Origin: Pseudochelatococcus lubricantis
GTDB lineage: Bacteria; Pseudomonadota; Alphaproteobacteria; Rhizobiales; Beijerinckiaceae
Direction: 5' to 3'
DNA: 64,000 bases
Assembly (NCBI RefSeq): GCF_042432495.1
Contig: NZ_JBHLXC010000002.1
Coordinates: 1,426,001 to 1,490,000, forward strand
Shown: in pieces, positions 1-7,692 of the stretch
Layout: each line of letters opens with the position of its first letter
Numbering within the stretch: position 1 is the first letter of the stretch
Program-made: the position numbers and the translations under genes
Notes under the pieces: model-generated
Databases searched by the model: none
What the model was told of the DNA's origin: nothing
What the model saw: only the letters and a program-made list of their open reading frames with translations

Positions 1-1256
1 CCGCTCCCCGCCCCCGCGAACAGGCAGGACGACGTGTCGCCCACGGTCACCGTGGAATGCGCGGCGGTGGAGCGCGCTGCGAAAAGCGGAAACAGGCTGC
101 CGTGGCGCGGCGCGCCGCAGTTGACGATGAGGCGCGAGCGCCCCACGCTCAGCTCGAAGGAGAGGCAGCCCGCGTGCGCCTCCGTCGAGCAGGCGGGCGG
201 CGGCGGCGCGCCGACATCCGCGATCAGCACGAGGTCCTCCGCCTCCAGCCGCTCATAGCCGGAATGGGGCGCGTGCTGGATGGCGCGCGAGCGCGTGTCG
301 TCGTAGGCCAGCAGCGTCGCGATGAGGTCGACCTGCGTGCGGCCCATGCCGTTGAACAGGGCCAGCGATCCCTCGCCATGGCGGAACATGCGCAGCATCG
401 GCATCATGCGGTCGATGGCGCCCAGCATCTGCGGCGGCGGCGAAACCCCGCGCGCCGCATAGACCTGCCGCAGCGGCAGCAGTTCCGTCAGCAGGGTGAC
501 GAGTACGCGCGGGTTGCGGCTGATGTGGCCGCCGTCCGGCAGGATCTGGCGCGCCAGTTCCTCCCCCAGCTTGCGGCTGGCGTTGCGCTGCAGGCGGCCG
601 AGATTGTCGAGGCACAACCCGGCCATGGCGAGCGCGATCAGCGCCAGCAGCTTCTTCTCGCCCTGCAGCGCGCCGCAGACGCTGCCCGAGAGCTGGCGCA
701 CGCCGCGCGCCAGCGCGCGCATGAAGCGGCGGTAGAAGGCATGGTCGGCGCCGTCCAGCACCAGCGGCGACTGGCTCAGGAAGACGAGCAGGCGCCGCGC
801 GACGACGGCTGGCCGGGTGGCGATGCCCCGCCGGTCCAGCCGCGCCGCGAGGAAATCGTCGACGAGTGCGCGGGCGTTGGCGCGCGCGAGTGCAGAATCC
901 GCCGCCCCGAGGTGCCGCAGCCAGGTGAAGCCCGCCAGCGCCTCCGCCCAGGCTTCGGACGGCGGCTCGACCTCGAAGGGCGAACGCCCGCGGCAGTCGA
1001 TGCTCTGCCCGGCGAGCGAGAAATGGCCGGCATAAATGTCGGAGGCTTCCGTGGGATCGGCCGTGCGCAGGTCCTGCGGCGCTATCACGACCCGCTCGGG
1101 CGCGCGGCGGCGCAGCGCATCCAGCGTCTCGAAAGTTCGCAGGACAGTGCCGAGCGCCAGCCGCCCCGCCTTGGCGAGGGCGAGCTGATAGAGCCGCAAC
1201 CGGTGCTGGTCTACCCCCACGACGTCCGACAGTCCTTTCCGCGCCCCGACTCGCAA
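1..1256 (-). CDS. Heparinase II/III family protein (3' end beyond window)
   Basis: Reading the minus strand gives one open frame from about 1256 down to base 1 with no stop, so the C-terminus lies outside the window. The translation begins with a basic stretch (RLRLYQLALAKAGRLALG) and continues as an all-helical region (LARGVRQLSGSVCGALQGEK, ISRNPRVLVTLLTELLPLRQ) into a beta-rich part (SFELSVGRSRLIVNCGAP). This is the layout of heparinase II/III-like proteins, an alpha-helical barrel followed by the Heparinase_II_III domain. Bacterial members are often predicted polysaccharide lyases of unknown substrate. The start is uncertain: no ATG lies near the 5' end, TTG at 1256 and GTG at 1220 are both in frame, and the frame stays open upstream. 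The family call is good; the lyase activity is inferred. Confidence 0.72.
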   Translation of the reverse strand, partial: MRVGARKGLSDVVGVDQHRLRLYQLALAKAGRLALGTVLRTFETLDALRRRAPERVVIAPQDLRTADPTEASDIYAGHFSLAGQSIDCRGRSPFEVEPPSEAWAEALAGFTWLRHLGAADSALARANARALVDDFLAARLDRRGIATRPAVVARRLLVFLSQSPLVLDGADHAFYRRFMRALARGVRQLSGSVCGALQGEKKLLALIALAMAGLCLDNLGRLQRNASRKLGEELARQILPDGGHISRNPRVLVTLLTELLPLRQVYAARGVSPPPQMLGAIDRMMPMLRMFRHGEGSLALFNGMGRTQVDLIATLLAYDDTRSRAIQHAPHSGYERLEAEDLVLIADVGAPPPPACSTEAHAGCLSFELSVGRSRLIVNCGAPRHGSLFPLFAARSTAAHSTVTVGDTSSCLFAGAGS

Positions 1257-1395
1257 TGCGGGCCGAACGCGCCCTAAATGATACGCCGAGGGCCTTTGAT
1301 AAAGCGAAAAAGTTAATTGAACCGTATCTGTGGCCCCATGGTGGTCATATATGACGCGCTCGTTCCTGAACGGGCGGCGGGCTGGAAAAATCGGC

Positions 1396-1426
1396 TTGAC
1401 AAATGACGTGGCCGGTGGTGGAGATA
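1396..1426 (+). promoter_or_regulatory. Candidate promoter of the asd transcript
   Basis: A perfect TTGACA lies at 1396-1401 and a weak -10 (GAGATA, 1421-1426) follows after a 19-base spacer. It sits about 70 bases before the putative leader peptide and is the best -35 in the gap between the heparinase gene and asd. The -10 is poor, so this is tentative. Confidence 0.3.
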
Positions 1427-1498
1427 GCCAGCTTGAAGCGAAGTTCCGGTCGCTTCATGGGCGTGCTTCAACACAACGCAAGTGGCGGACAGTCGGTG

Positions 1499-1570
1499 AT
1501 GGCTCTCGTTATTACGAAAAAAACGAAAACCATCTTTGTTGTCACGACGATTACGTCGACGACACGCTGA
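1499..1570 (+). CDS. Putative Thr/Ile/Val-rich leader peptide upstream of asd
   Basis: This 23-codon open frame starts with ATG at 1499, or the in-frame GTG at 1496, and stops with TGA at 1568-1570. The peptide has 8 threonines, 3 isoleucines and 3 valines, with the core VVTTITSTT. It resembles the regulatory peptide ThrL of the enteric thr operon and other attenuator leaders. The product itself would have no function; ribosome speed over the Thr/Ile/Val codons would report charged tRNA levels. It lies 102 bases before asd, an enzyme common to threonine, isoleucine, methionine and lysine synthesis, so the amino acids encoded match the pathway. The upstream Shine-Dalgarno is weak. No uridine-tract terminator was found between it and asd. 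The composition is seen directly; attenuation is inferred. Confidence 0.5.
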   Translation: MALVITKKTKTIFVVTTITSTTR

Positions 1571-1589
1571 CCTCCGCCCTCGTTCCCGG

Positions 1590-1652
1590 ACCTCTCTCCC
1601 CCAGGCACGAGAGAGGTGATGCCGAAGGCGGCATCGGTTCCCCGGGAGAGGT
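1590..1652 (+). promoter_or_regulatory. Alternative hairpins in the asd leader
   Basis: ACCTCTCTC at 1590-1598 pairs perfectly with GAGAGAGGT at 1609-1617 (9 bp). The same left arm (1590-1596) can instead pair with a second GAGAGGT at 1646-1652, just before the asd ribosome binding site (AGGAG, 1658-1662). A third 7-bp hairpin (GATGCCG / CGGCATC, 1618-1635) lies between. Two mutually exclusive pairings directly after a Thr-rich leader frame are what an attenuator or translational switch would need. No run of U follows, so a classical intrinsic terminator is not supported. Confidence 0.4.
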
Positions 1653-1672
1653 TGAACAGGAGATATCGTACA

Positions 1673-2707
1673 ATGGGCTTCAAGATCGCCGTGGTTGGCG
1701 CCACCGGTAATGTGGGCCGTGAAATCCTCGACATTCTGGCCGAGCGCGCGTTCCCGGTGAGCGAGGTCGTGGCCCTCGCCTCGCGCCGCAGCATGGGACA
1801 GGAAGTTTCCTTCGGCGACAAGACGTTGAAGGCCAAGGACCTTGCCACCTACGATTTCTCCGATACCGATATCTGCCTGATGTCCGCCGGCGGCGACGTC
1901 TCGCGCGAGTGGGCGCTGAAGATCGGCGCGCAGGGCGCGGTCGTCATCGATAACTCCTCCGCCTGGCGTTACGACAGCGACGTGCCGCTGATCGTGCCCG
2001 AGGTAAATGCGGATGCGATCGTCGGCTTCTCGAAGAAGAACATCATCGCCAACCCCAATTGCTCCACCGCCCAGCTCGTTGTCGCGCTGAAGCCGCTGCA
2101 TGACGCGGCGACCATCCGGCGCGTCGTCGTCTCCACCTATCAGTCGGTTTCGGGCGCGGGCAAGGATGCGATGGACGAGCTGTTCTCGCAGACGCGCGCC
2201 GTCTTCACGACCGGCGAGGTCAAGCCCGGCAAGTTCACCAAGCGCATCGCCTTCAACGTCATTCCCCACATCGACGTGTTCATGGAAGACGGCTACACGA
2301 AGGAAGAGTGGAAGATGATGGCCGAGACGAAGAAGATTCTCGACCCCGCCATCAAGCTCACCGCCACCGCCGTGCGCGTGCCGGTGTTCATCTCGCATTC
2401 GGAAGCCGTGAACGTGGAGTTCGAGAAGCCGATCACGGCGGACGAGGCGCGTGAAATCCTGCGTCAGGCGCCGGGTTGCCTCGTCATCGACAAGCGCGAG
2501 AACGGCGGCTACATCACGCCTCACGAGGCGGCCGGCGAGGATCCGACCTATATCTCGCGCATCCGCGAGGACGCCACTGTCGAGAACGGCCTTGCCTTCT
2601 GGGTCGTGGCGGACAACCTGCGCAAGGGCGCGGCGCTGAACGCGGTGCAGATCGCGGAAGTTCTGATCAACCGCAAGCTCATCAGCCCGCGCCAGCAGGC
2701 GGCCTGA
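1673..2707 (+). CDS. asd: Aspartate-semialdehyde dehydrogenase
   Basis: The enzyme reduces aspartyl-4-phosphate to aspartate-4-semialdehyde with NADPH, the branch-point step to lysine/diaminopimelate, methionine, threonine and isoleucine, in the cytoplasm. The 344-residue product has the N-terminal nucleotide-binding motif GATGNVG (9-15), SSAWRYD (95-101), the catalytic cysteine in NPNCSTAQ (Cys130) and the glycine-rich SVSGAGKDAMDEL segment. Length is normal for the family. The ATG at 1673 is chosen because AGGAG lies 10 bases upstream and the protein then begins MGFKIAVVGATG; in-frame ATGs further upstream would add a non-conserved tail. It is a single-gene transcript behind a putative leader peptide and ends before a strong terminator. 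Confidence 0.97.
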   Translation: MGFKIAVVGATGNVGREILDILAERAFPVSEVVALASRRSMGQEVSFGDKTLKAKDLATYDFSDTDICLMSAGGDVSREWALKIGAQGAVVIDNSSAWRYDSDVPLIVPEVNADAIVGFSKKNIIANPNCSTAQLVVALKPLHDAATIRRVVVSTYQSVSGAGKDAMDELFSQTRAVFTTGEVKPGKFTKRIAFNVIPHIDVFMEDGYTKEEWKMMAETKKILDPAIKLTATAVRVPVFISHSEAVNVEFEKPITADEAREILRQAPGCLVIDKRENGGYITPHEAAGEDPTYISRIREDATVENGLAFWVVADNLRKGAALNAVQIAEVLINRKLISPRQQAA

Positions 2708-2795
2708 TCCCTTCCGCCAGCCGGATAAAGCAGTTTCAGCAAAGGCGGATACTGCTTTTGCGCCCGGTGTGAAAACAAAGAAATGGCCTGGGCAA

Positions 2796-2827
2796 ATGCG
2801 CCGTCCCCGCGACGGCGCATTTTTTTA
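2796..2827 (+). terminator. Intrinsic terminator after asd
   Basis: A perfect 10-bp stem (ATGCGCCGTC at 2796-2805 with GACGGCGCAT at 2811-2820, loop CCCGC) is followed by a run of seven T. It lies 89 bases after the asd stop and serves the plus strand. The opposite side has only three T after the stem. Confidence 0.9.
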
Positions 2828-3187
2828 TGGATCTTCGGCGTCCGGGTTGCCGTGCGTTTCGCGGGTGTGGCGCGCCATGGTTTCCGCCAGCGCGACGAGC
2901 AGCGAAAGCTCGCGCTCGGGAATGGCCCGGGCAACGGAAACGAGACGGTCTATGGAGCTGGAGCGGGGCGTGGCGGCCTCGCCTTCGGGCGAGAGCCCGA
3001 GAAGCCAGTTCGGCGTGGTGCCGAGCGTGTGGGCGATCCGCATCAGCGTCGCGAGGTCGGGTTCCCGGCGGCCGGAGACGTAATGACCATAACGCCGCTC
3101 GTCGAGATCGCATCGACGTGCTGCCTCGGCATTTGATATGCCAAGCTGTTCAGCTCTCTGCTTCAGCCTTGATCCAAAAATCTCCAT
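2825..3187 (-). CDS. XRE-family transcriptional regulator
   Basis: A 120-residue protein with an N-terminal Cro/C1-type helix-turn-helix (about residues 4-62: RLKQRAEQLGISNAEAARRC, then DLATLMRIAHTLGTTPNWLLG). A short helical tail follows, with no peptidase or ligand-binding domain visible. Such small regulators are usually autorepressors or control a neighbouring gene. The ATG at 3187 gives the start MEIFGSRLKQ; an in-frame ATG at 3292 would add 35 non-conserved residues and run through the palindrome just upstream. It is divergent from a small membrane protein, and the stop overlaps the asd terminator. Target genes are unknown; the palindrome at 3188-3204 suggests self-control. Confidence 0.85.
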   Translation of the reverse strand: MEIFGSRLKQRAEQLGISNAEAARRCDLDERRYGHYVSGRREPDLATLMRIAHTLGTTPNWLLGLSPEGEAATPRSSSIDRLVSVARAIPERELSLLVALAETMARHTRETHGNPDAEDP

Positions 3188-3204
3188 AGGAACAATCTGT
3201 TCCT
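3188..3204 (-). promoter_or_regulatory. Palindrome abutting the XRE start codon (putative operator)
   Basis: AGGAACA-ATC-TGTTCCT is a perfect 7+7 inverted repeat with a 3-base centre. It ends one base before the XRE start codon and covers its ribosome-binding region. Its size and position fit an autoregulatory operator for a small XRE dimer, or a hairpin hiding the ribosome binding site. Confidence 0.5.
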
Positions 3205-3294
3205 GAGCAACACATTTCTTGCCATCGGCGTTATGGTACGATATAAAACTACAAAATGCCGATATCATTCGTTTGTTGCTATCGGAGAGCAACC

Positions 3295-3630
3295 ATGACG
3301 TGGACAGCCGCCATCTGGATCACCTGCACGATGCCGATCTGGGGAGTGGCGCTCGTCTTCGGCTGGCAATATGCCATCTGTCCGCGCCTGATCCCCGCGC
3401 GCAGGATCGAGGCCTTGGCCGACCTGATGCTCGCGGCTCACGGCGAGGATGCGGAACACGAAGCTTTCGAGAAAGAGGTGGACGCCTGGTATCGCAGTGA
3501 CCTGCGGGCGCAGGGCGCGTGGCGGCGCATACGCCGCAGCCTGCGGCGCCGTGGCCGACCGGCGGCATCGGCCCACGCAACATCCATAACGGGAAGCGCC
3601 CCGCACATGGCCCGCCGCGCATCCCGTTAA
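3295..3630 (+). CDS. Small membrane-anchored protein, unknown function
   Basis: I do not recognise a family. The 111-residue product has one hydrophobic N-terminal segment (about residues 4-26, AAIWITCTMPIWGVALVFGW). A charged helical middle follows (RIEALADLMLAAHGEDAEHE), then a very basic tail (RRIRRSLRRRGR), consistent with a single-pass inner-membrane protein with its C-terminus in the cytoplasm. The ATG at 3295 has GGAGAG eight bases upstream. It is divergent from the XRE regulator with about 107 bases between the start codons, so that regulator could control it. It is convergent with rppH, with no terminator visible in the 23-base gap. Confidence 0.55.
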   Translation: MTWTAAIWITCTMPIWGVALVFGWQYAICPRLIPARRIEALADLMLAAHGEDAEHEAFEKEVDAWYRSDLRAQGAWRRIRRSLRRRGRPAASAHATSITGSAPHMARRASR

Positions 3631-3653
3631 CAGTGACAGGCCGGTATGGGACG

Positions 3654-4205
3654 TTATGCCCGGACGTGAGTCAGCGCCGCGAAGTGCGCCACCACCTGCT
3701 CATATACGCGCCGCTTGAACGGCACGATCAGCTCCGGCAGGTGCTGCGCCTCTTCCCAGCGCCATGCATCGAATTCGGGCGGCACGCTGCCGTCGCCGGG
3801 GTGCAGCACATCGATTTCCGATTCGTCGCCGGTGAAGCGCATGGCGAACCATTTCTGCTTCTGCCCGCGAAATTTGCCCCGCAGGCCAATGCCGATCTGA
3901 TCTTCCGGCAGGTCGTAAGTCAGCCAGTCGGGCGTCTGGGCGAGAACCTCGACGGAGCGCACGTTCGTTTCCTCGAACAGCTCGCGCCGCGCCGCGTCCA
4001 GCAGGTCCTCGTGCTTGTCGACGCCGCCCTGCGGCATCTGCCAAGTGTAGGCGGGCGGCACCGTTCCCTCGGCGATGTCGCCCTTCTGGCGGGAGCCGAT
4101 GAATACCCTGCCGACTTTGTTGAGCAGCATCACGCCCACACATGCGCGATAGGGCAAATCCTCTGCCCGCACCTTCCCGCGAATGTGATTGACCTTGTCC
4201 GACAT
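3654..4205 (-). CDS. rppH: RNA pyrophosphohydrolase (Nudix)
   Basis: RppH removes pyrophosphate from the 5' triphosphate end of RNA and so triggers mRNA decay in the cytoplasm; the family also hydrolyses dinucleoside polyphosphates. The 183-residue protein has a full Nudix box at residues 60-82 (G-x5-E-x7-REL-x-EET), with RELFEET as the metal-binding core. The RppH/IalA-type features PYRACVGVMLLN and TWQMPQGG precede it. It is the last gene of the long minus-strand block, 70 bases after ctpA. The start MSDKVNHIRG is the natural family start. Confidence 0.93.
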   Translation of the reverse strand: MSDKVNHIRGKVRAEDLPYRACVGVMLLNKVGRVFIGSRQKGDIAEGTVPPAYTWQMPQGGVDKHEDLLDAARRELFEETNVRSVEVLAQTPDWLTYDLPEDQIGIGLRGKFRGQKQKWFAMRFTGDESEIDVLHPGDGSVPPEFDAWRWEEAQHLPELIVPFKRRVYEQVVAHFAALTHVRA

Positions 4206-4275
4206 GGCGCCGCCCCGTCCGCTATCAACCGCCGATCGGGGGGCACACTAGCCGGAAAAGCTCACCCGGGGAAGG

Positions 4276-5757
4276 TCATTCCCCGTCCTTTTTCGTGTCG
4301 CCGCCGTCGACGGCCGGCTTGTCAGCCGGCTTCGCGGCGTCCTTCTTGCCGGTCACATTGGCGGCCGATTCGGTCTTCGTGCCGGCATCGGCATTCACCT
4401 TGCGCACCACAAGCGCCGGGTTCTCGACACCGCGCAGCAGGTCATAGGCGGCATTGAGCTGCGTGTCCTGCGTCGGATCGGTCGGAACGTAGGCGGAGGA
4501 GCCGGAGGCCTCCTCCTTCTTGCTGTCGGTCGCCTCGACTTCCGTCGCGGCGCTCTTGTCCGCGCTGGCGTCCTCGCCGTTCTTCAGGTGGCCGCGCAGC
4601 CCCGCCTCACCCTTGATCTGGTCCTTGCCCTTGAGATCGTCGGGAATGACTTCCTCGATGATGAAATCGGGCTCGATGCCCTTGGCCTGAATCGAGCGGC
4701 CGGACGGCGTGTAATAGCGGGCTGTGGTGAGGCGCAGCGCCCCGTTCTGGCCAAGCGGAATGATGGTCTGCACGGACCCCTTGCCGAACGAGCGCGTGCC
4801 GATCAGCTTGGCGCGCTGGTGGTCCTGCAGGGCGCCCGCCACGATCTCGGACGCCGAGGCCGATCCGCCGTTGACCAGCACCACGAGCGGCTTGCCCTTC
4901 GTGATGTCGCCCGAGCGGGCGTTGAAGCGCTGCGTCTCGTCGAGGTTGCGCCCCCGCGTCGAGACGATCTCGCCGCGCTCCAGGAAGGCGTCGGAGACAA
5001 GCACCGCCTGATCCAGCAGGCCGCCAGGGTTGTTGCGCAGGTCGATGACGAAGCCCTTCAGCTTGTCGGCCGGGATTTCCTTGGTCAGCTTCTCGACGGC
5101 GCTGCTCAGGTTGTCGAACGTCTGTTCGTTGAACTGCGTGATGCGCAGATACCCGATGTCGCCCTTGTTCTCGAAACGCACGGAGCGGATGCGGATGATG
5201 TCGCGCTTCAGCTTCACCTCGAACGGCTCGCTTCGTCCGGTGCGCTGGATCTTCAGCGTGACCTCGGAATCGACCGCGCCGCGCATCTTCTCGACCGCCT
5301 GGTTGATGGTGAGCCCCTGCACGGGTTCGTTATCGATGGCGACGATGAGATCGTTTGCCAGAATGCCCGCGCGCGCGGCTGGCGTTTCATCGATGGGGCT
5401 CACGACCTTGACGAGGCCGTCCTCCATCGTCACCTCGATGCCGAGCCCGCCGAAGGAGCCGCGCGTCTGCACCTGCATATCGCGGTAGCTCTTCGCGTCC
5501 ATGTAGCTGGAGTGCGGATCGAGCGACGACAGCATGCCGGTGACGGCCGATTCGATCAGCTTGCTCTCATCCGGCTTTTCGACGTAGTCGCTGCGCACCT
5601 TGTCGAAGACATCGCCGAACAGCGTGAGCTGCCGGTAGGTGTCCACGGAAGCGGCGATGGCGCTCGTACTGGAAAACAGCCGTGACTGCGTGCCCACGAC
5701 CGCCACACCCGCGCCGATGAGGGCACCCACCATCACGAGAGAAATCTTGCGCATCAT
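4276..5757 (-). CDS. ctpA: Carboxyl-terminal processing protease, S41 family
   Basis: A periplasmic serine protease that trims or degrades envelope proteins. From ATG 5757 it has 493 residues. A hydrophobic N-terminal signal or anchor (about 4-22) is followed by a PDZ domain (about 100-185, starting GSFGGLGIEV) and the S41 core. The Ser-Lys dyad is visible as Ser301 in GGSASASE and Lys326 in RSFGKGS. A low-complexity charged C-terminal tail rich in K, A and D follows. The start codon overlaps the stop of the upstream EnvC-like gene (ATGA), so the two are translationally coupled; an in-frame ATG at 5793 lies inside that gene. Co-expression with a cell-wall hydrolase activator fits a role in controlling murein hydrolases. 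Confidence 0.93.
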   Translation of the reverse strand: MMRKISLVMVGALIGAGVAVVGTQSRLFSSTSAIAASVDTYRQLTLFGDVFDKVRSDYVEKPDESKLIESAVTGMLSSLDPHSSYMDAKSYRDMQVQTRGSFGGLGIEVTMEDGLVKVVSPIDETPAARAGILANDLIVAIDNEPVQGLTINQAVEKMRGAVDSEVTLKIQRTGRSEPFEVKLKRDIIRIRSVRFENKGDIGYLRITQFNEQTFDNLSSAVEKLTKEIPADKLKGFVIDLRNNPGGLLDQAVLVSDAFLERGEIVSTRGRNLDETQRFNARSGDITKGKPLVVLVNGGSASASEIVAGALQDHQRAKLIGTRSFGKGSVQTIIPLGQNGALRLTTARYYTPSGRSIQAKGIEPDFIIEEVIPDDLKGKDQIKGEAGLRGHLKNGEDASADKSAATEVEATDSKKEEASGSSAYVPTDPTQDTQLNAAYDLLRGVENPALVVRKVNADAGTKTESAANVTGKKDAAKPADKPAVDGGDTKKDGE

Positions 5758-7157
5758 CCGCGAACCTTTTCGCCTTTTGTCCTGGCCCACCACGGCGACG
5801 GATCGATGGATCCGCCATCCTTGCGAAACTCAACATACAGAATGGGGCCCGTGGCGCCACCCGCAAAAGCACTGGCTCCCGCCAATGCACCGGTTCCCGC
5901 TGGCGCCCCCTTGCCCATCAACCCGACAGGCTCGCCCGCGAGCACGAACTGGCCCAACGTCACGTTGATCCGTTCCATGCCCGCCAACAATACATAATAT
6001 CCCTCGCCCGCGTTGATGATCAAGAGCTGGCCGAAGGATCGGAACGGACCAGAGTAAACGATCCAGCCATCCGTGGGGGACGAAATGACGGCTTCCTCGC
6101 GTGTTGCGATGGAGATGCCGTTCGTCGCGCCGCCGAAACCGTCCGATGCGCCGAAGCCGCGCACCACCTCACCGCGCACGGGAAACGGCAGCAGTCCCAA
6201 TGCCTTCGCGAAAGAAATCTTGGGTTCGAGCCGGGCGGGATCGCCGAAGGGCGCGGCCGCCAGCCTGTCATCCACGGCCTTGTCGCGCGCCTGCACGGCT
6301 TGCGCCGCATCCTCGGCGGCCTTGCGGGCGGTGGTGATTTCCCGCTCCATGCGGCCAATCAAATCCTTGAGACTTTCCGTGCGGCTGGCGAGATCGGCCA
6401 CCTGCGCGCTCTCTCCGGCGTCGATCTTCTCCGCCTCCGCGATGCGGCGCTGGCGCTCATCGATGAGGGCGGCAAGCCGCTCCTGCTCGCCATTCAGGGT
6501 CTGGATATCGGCCTTCAGCGCCTCCCGGTCGGTGGCGATCTGCGCGCGAAGGCGCGCGAGTTCCGCAAGGTCGGACGCAAGAGCCTCCACCTCCGTCCGC
6601 AGCTCGGGAACTGTCGCCCCCAGCAGGATGGCGCTGCGCACGGCCTGCAGCACGTCCTCGGGCGCGACGAGAACGGCGGGCGGCGGATGGCGGCCCATGC
6701 GCTGAAGGGCGGCGAGCACCTCGGCGATAACGTCGCGGCGGCTTTCCAGCGAGCGGCGGATGGCCTGCTCGCTGCCGTCGAGCGTCGCCAGCCGTTGCTC
6801 GATGGCGGACACGCGCTCCTCCGCCGAACCGATGCGTTGGGCGGTTTCGAGCAGGATGCGGTTGAGTTCGGCCCGGTCCTTGCTCAGGCCCTCGATCTCG
6901 GTGCGCAGTGCTTCCCGCCGTGCGCCGCGTGCCGCGAGATCGGCCTGAACGGCCTCAAGCTCCTGCTGGCGCTGGCGCTTGTCCGCCTCGGTTCCCGCCC
7001 AGGGCGCCGCCCCCTCCGCCTGCGCGCCGGAGGGCTCGCGCGCCTGCTGCTGCGCCTGCTCCTGCCCAGCCGCGGGCAGCACGGCGACGCCGAGCGCCAC
7101 GGCGAACGCAAGCCCGCAGGTCAAGAACCGTCCCGATCGCTGGATTCGAAATGCCAT
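5754..7157 (-). CDS. EnvC-like murein hydrolase activator (degenerate M23/LytM domain)
   Basis: A 467-residue periplasmic protein. It has a signal peptide (FLTCGLAFAVALGVAVLPAAG), then long coiled coils from about residue 55 to 300 rich in A, E, L and R, then a C-terminal LytM-fold domain (from PVRGEVVRGFG). The zinc ligands are missing: the first His/Asp motif reads NGISIA and the usual HxH position reads YVEFR. It is therefore expected to activate amidases rather than cut peptidoglycan itself, as EnvC does at division sites. The ATG at 7157 precedes the signal peptide directly; the ATG at 7175 would add six residues. It is coupled to ctpA by a 4-base overlap and follows rlmH by 49 bases. 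Confidence 0.87.
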   Translation of the reverse strand: MAFRIQRSGRFLTCGLAFAVALGVAVLPAAGQEQAQQQAREPSGAQAEGAAPWAGTEADKRQRQQELEAVQADLAARGARREALRTEIEGLSKDRAELNRILLETAQRIGSAEERVSAIEQRLATLDGSEQAIRRSLESRRDVIAEVLAALQRMGRHPPPAVLVAPEDVLQAVRSAILLGATVPELRTEVEALASDLAELARLRAQIATDREALKADIQTLNGEQERLAALIDERQRRIAEAEKIDAGESAQVADLASRTESLKDLIGRMEREITTARKAAEDAAQAVQARDKAVDDRLAAAPFGDPARLEPKISFAKALGLLPFPVRGEVVRGFGASDGFGGATNGISIATREEAVISSPTDGWIVYSGPFRSFGQLLIINAGEGYYVLLAGMERINVTLGQFVLAGEPVGLMGKGAPAGTGALAGASAFAGGATGPILYVEFRKDGGSIDPSPWWARTKGEKVRG

Positions 7158-7206
7158 CAGTGCCTTGCAACACATCGACCGACCGGCGCATCAACGCAAC
7201 CGGCCG

Positions 7207-7686
7207 TCAAACACGGTGATAGGGGTGTCCCGCGAGAATCGTCAGGCAACGATATACCTGCTCAAGCACCAGCGCACGCACAATCTGGTGCGGCATGGTC
7301 ATTGCGCCGAAGGACAGGATCAGCGCAGCCTTTTCCCGCACCGCGCCATCGAGACCGTCGGGACCACCGACGATCAGGTTGACGCCGGCTTCGCCCGCAT
7401 CGCGCCAGCCGGCGAACTTCCGAGCCAGATCGTCGCTGGAAAGGCTCGCGCCGCGTTCGTCGAACGCCACGATCATACCCGGCAGGCAGCGCGCCAGCAA
7501 CGCCCTGCCCTCCTCCGCCTTGCGCTGGTCGGCGTGGCGGGCGCTGCTTTCCGAAAGCTCCAGCACATCGACGGTGCCGAATCCCAGCGAGCGGGCCAGC
7601 GGCTGCGCCCGCTCATGATAGCGCTCGACCAGCGCCTTCTCGGGGCCCGCCTTCAGCCGGCCCACCGACACAACGGCGATGCGCAC
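7207..7686 (-). CDS. rlmH: 23S rRNA (pseudouridine1915-N3)-methyltransferase
   Basis: RlmH is a SPOUT-fold enzyme that methylates pseudouridine 1915 in helix 69 of 23S rRNA on the assembled 70S ribosome. The 159-residue length is typical. The start MRIAVVSVGRLK, the internal IVAFDERG, the knot glycine motif LIVGGPDGLD and the C-terminal LEQVYRCLTILAGHPYHR are all family hallmarks. It lies 6 bases after rsfS, a partner gene that also acts on the 50S subunit, in the conserved block down to rppH. Confidence 0.96.
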   Translation of the reverse strand: MRIAVVSVGRLKAGPEKALVERYHERAQPLARSLGFGTVDVLELSESSARHADQRKAEEGRALLARCLPGMIVAFDERGASLSSDDLARKFAGWRDAGEAGVNLIVGGPDGLDGAVREKAALILSFGAMTMPHQIVRALVLEQVYRCLTILAGHPYHRV

Positions 7687-7692
7687 GGCGGC

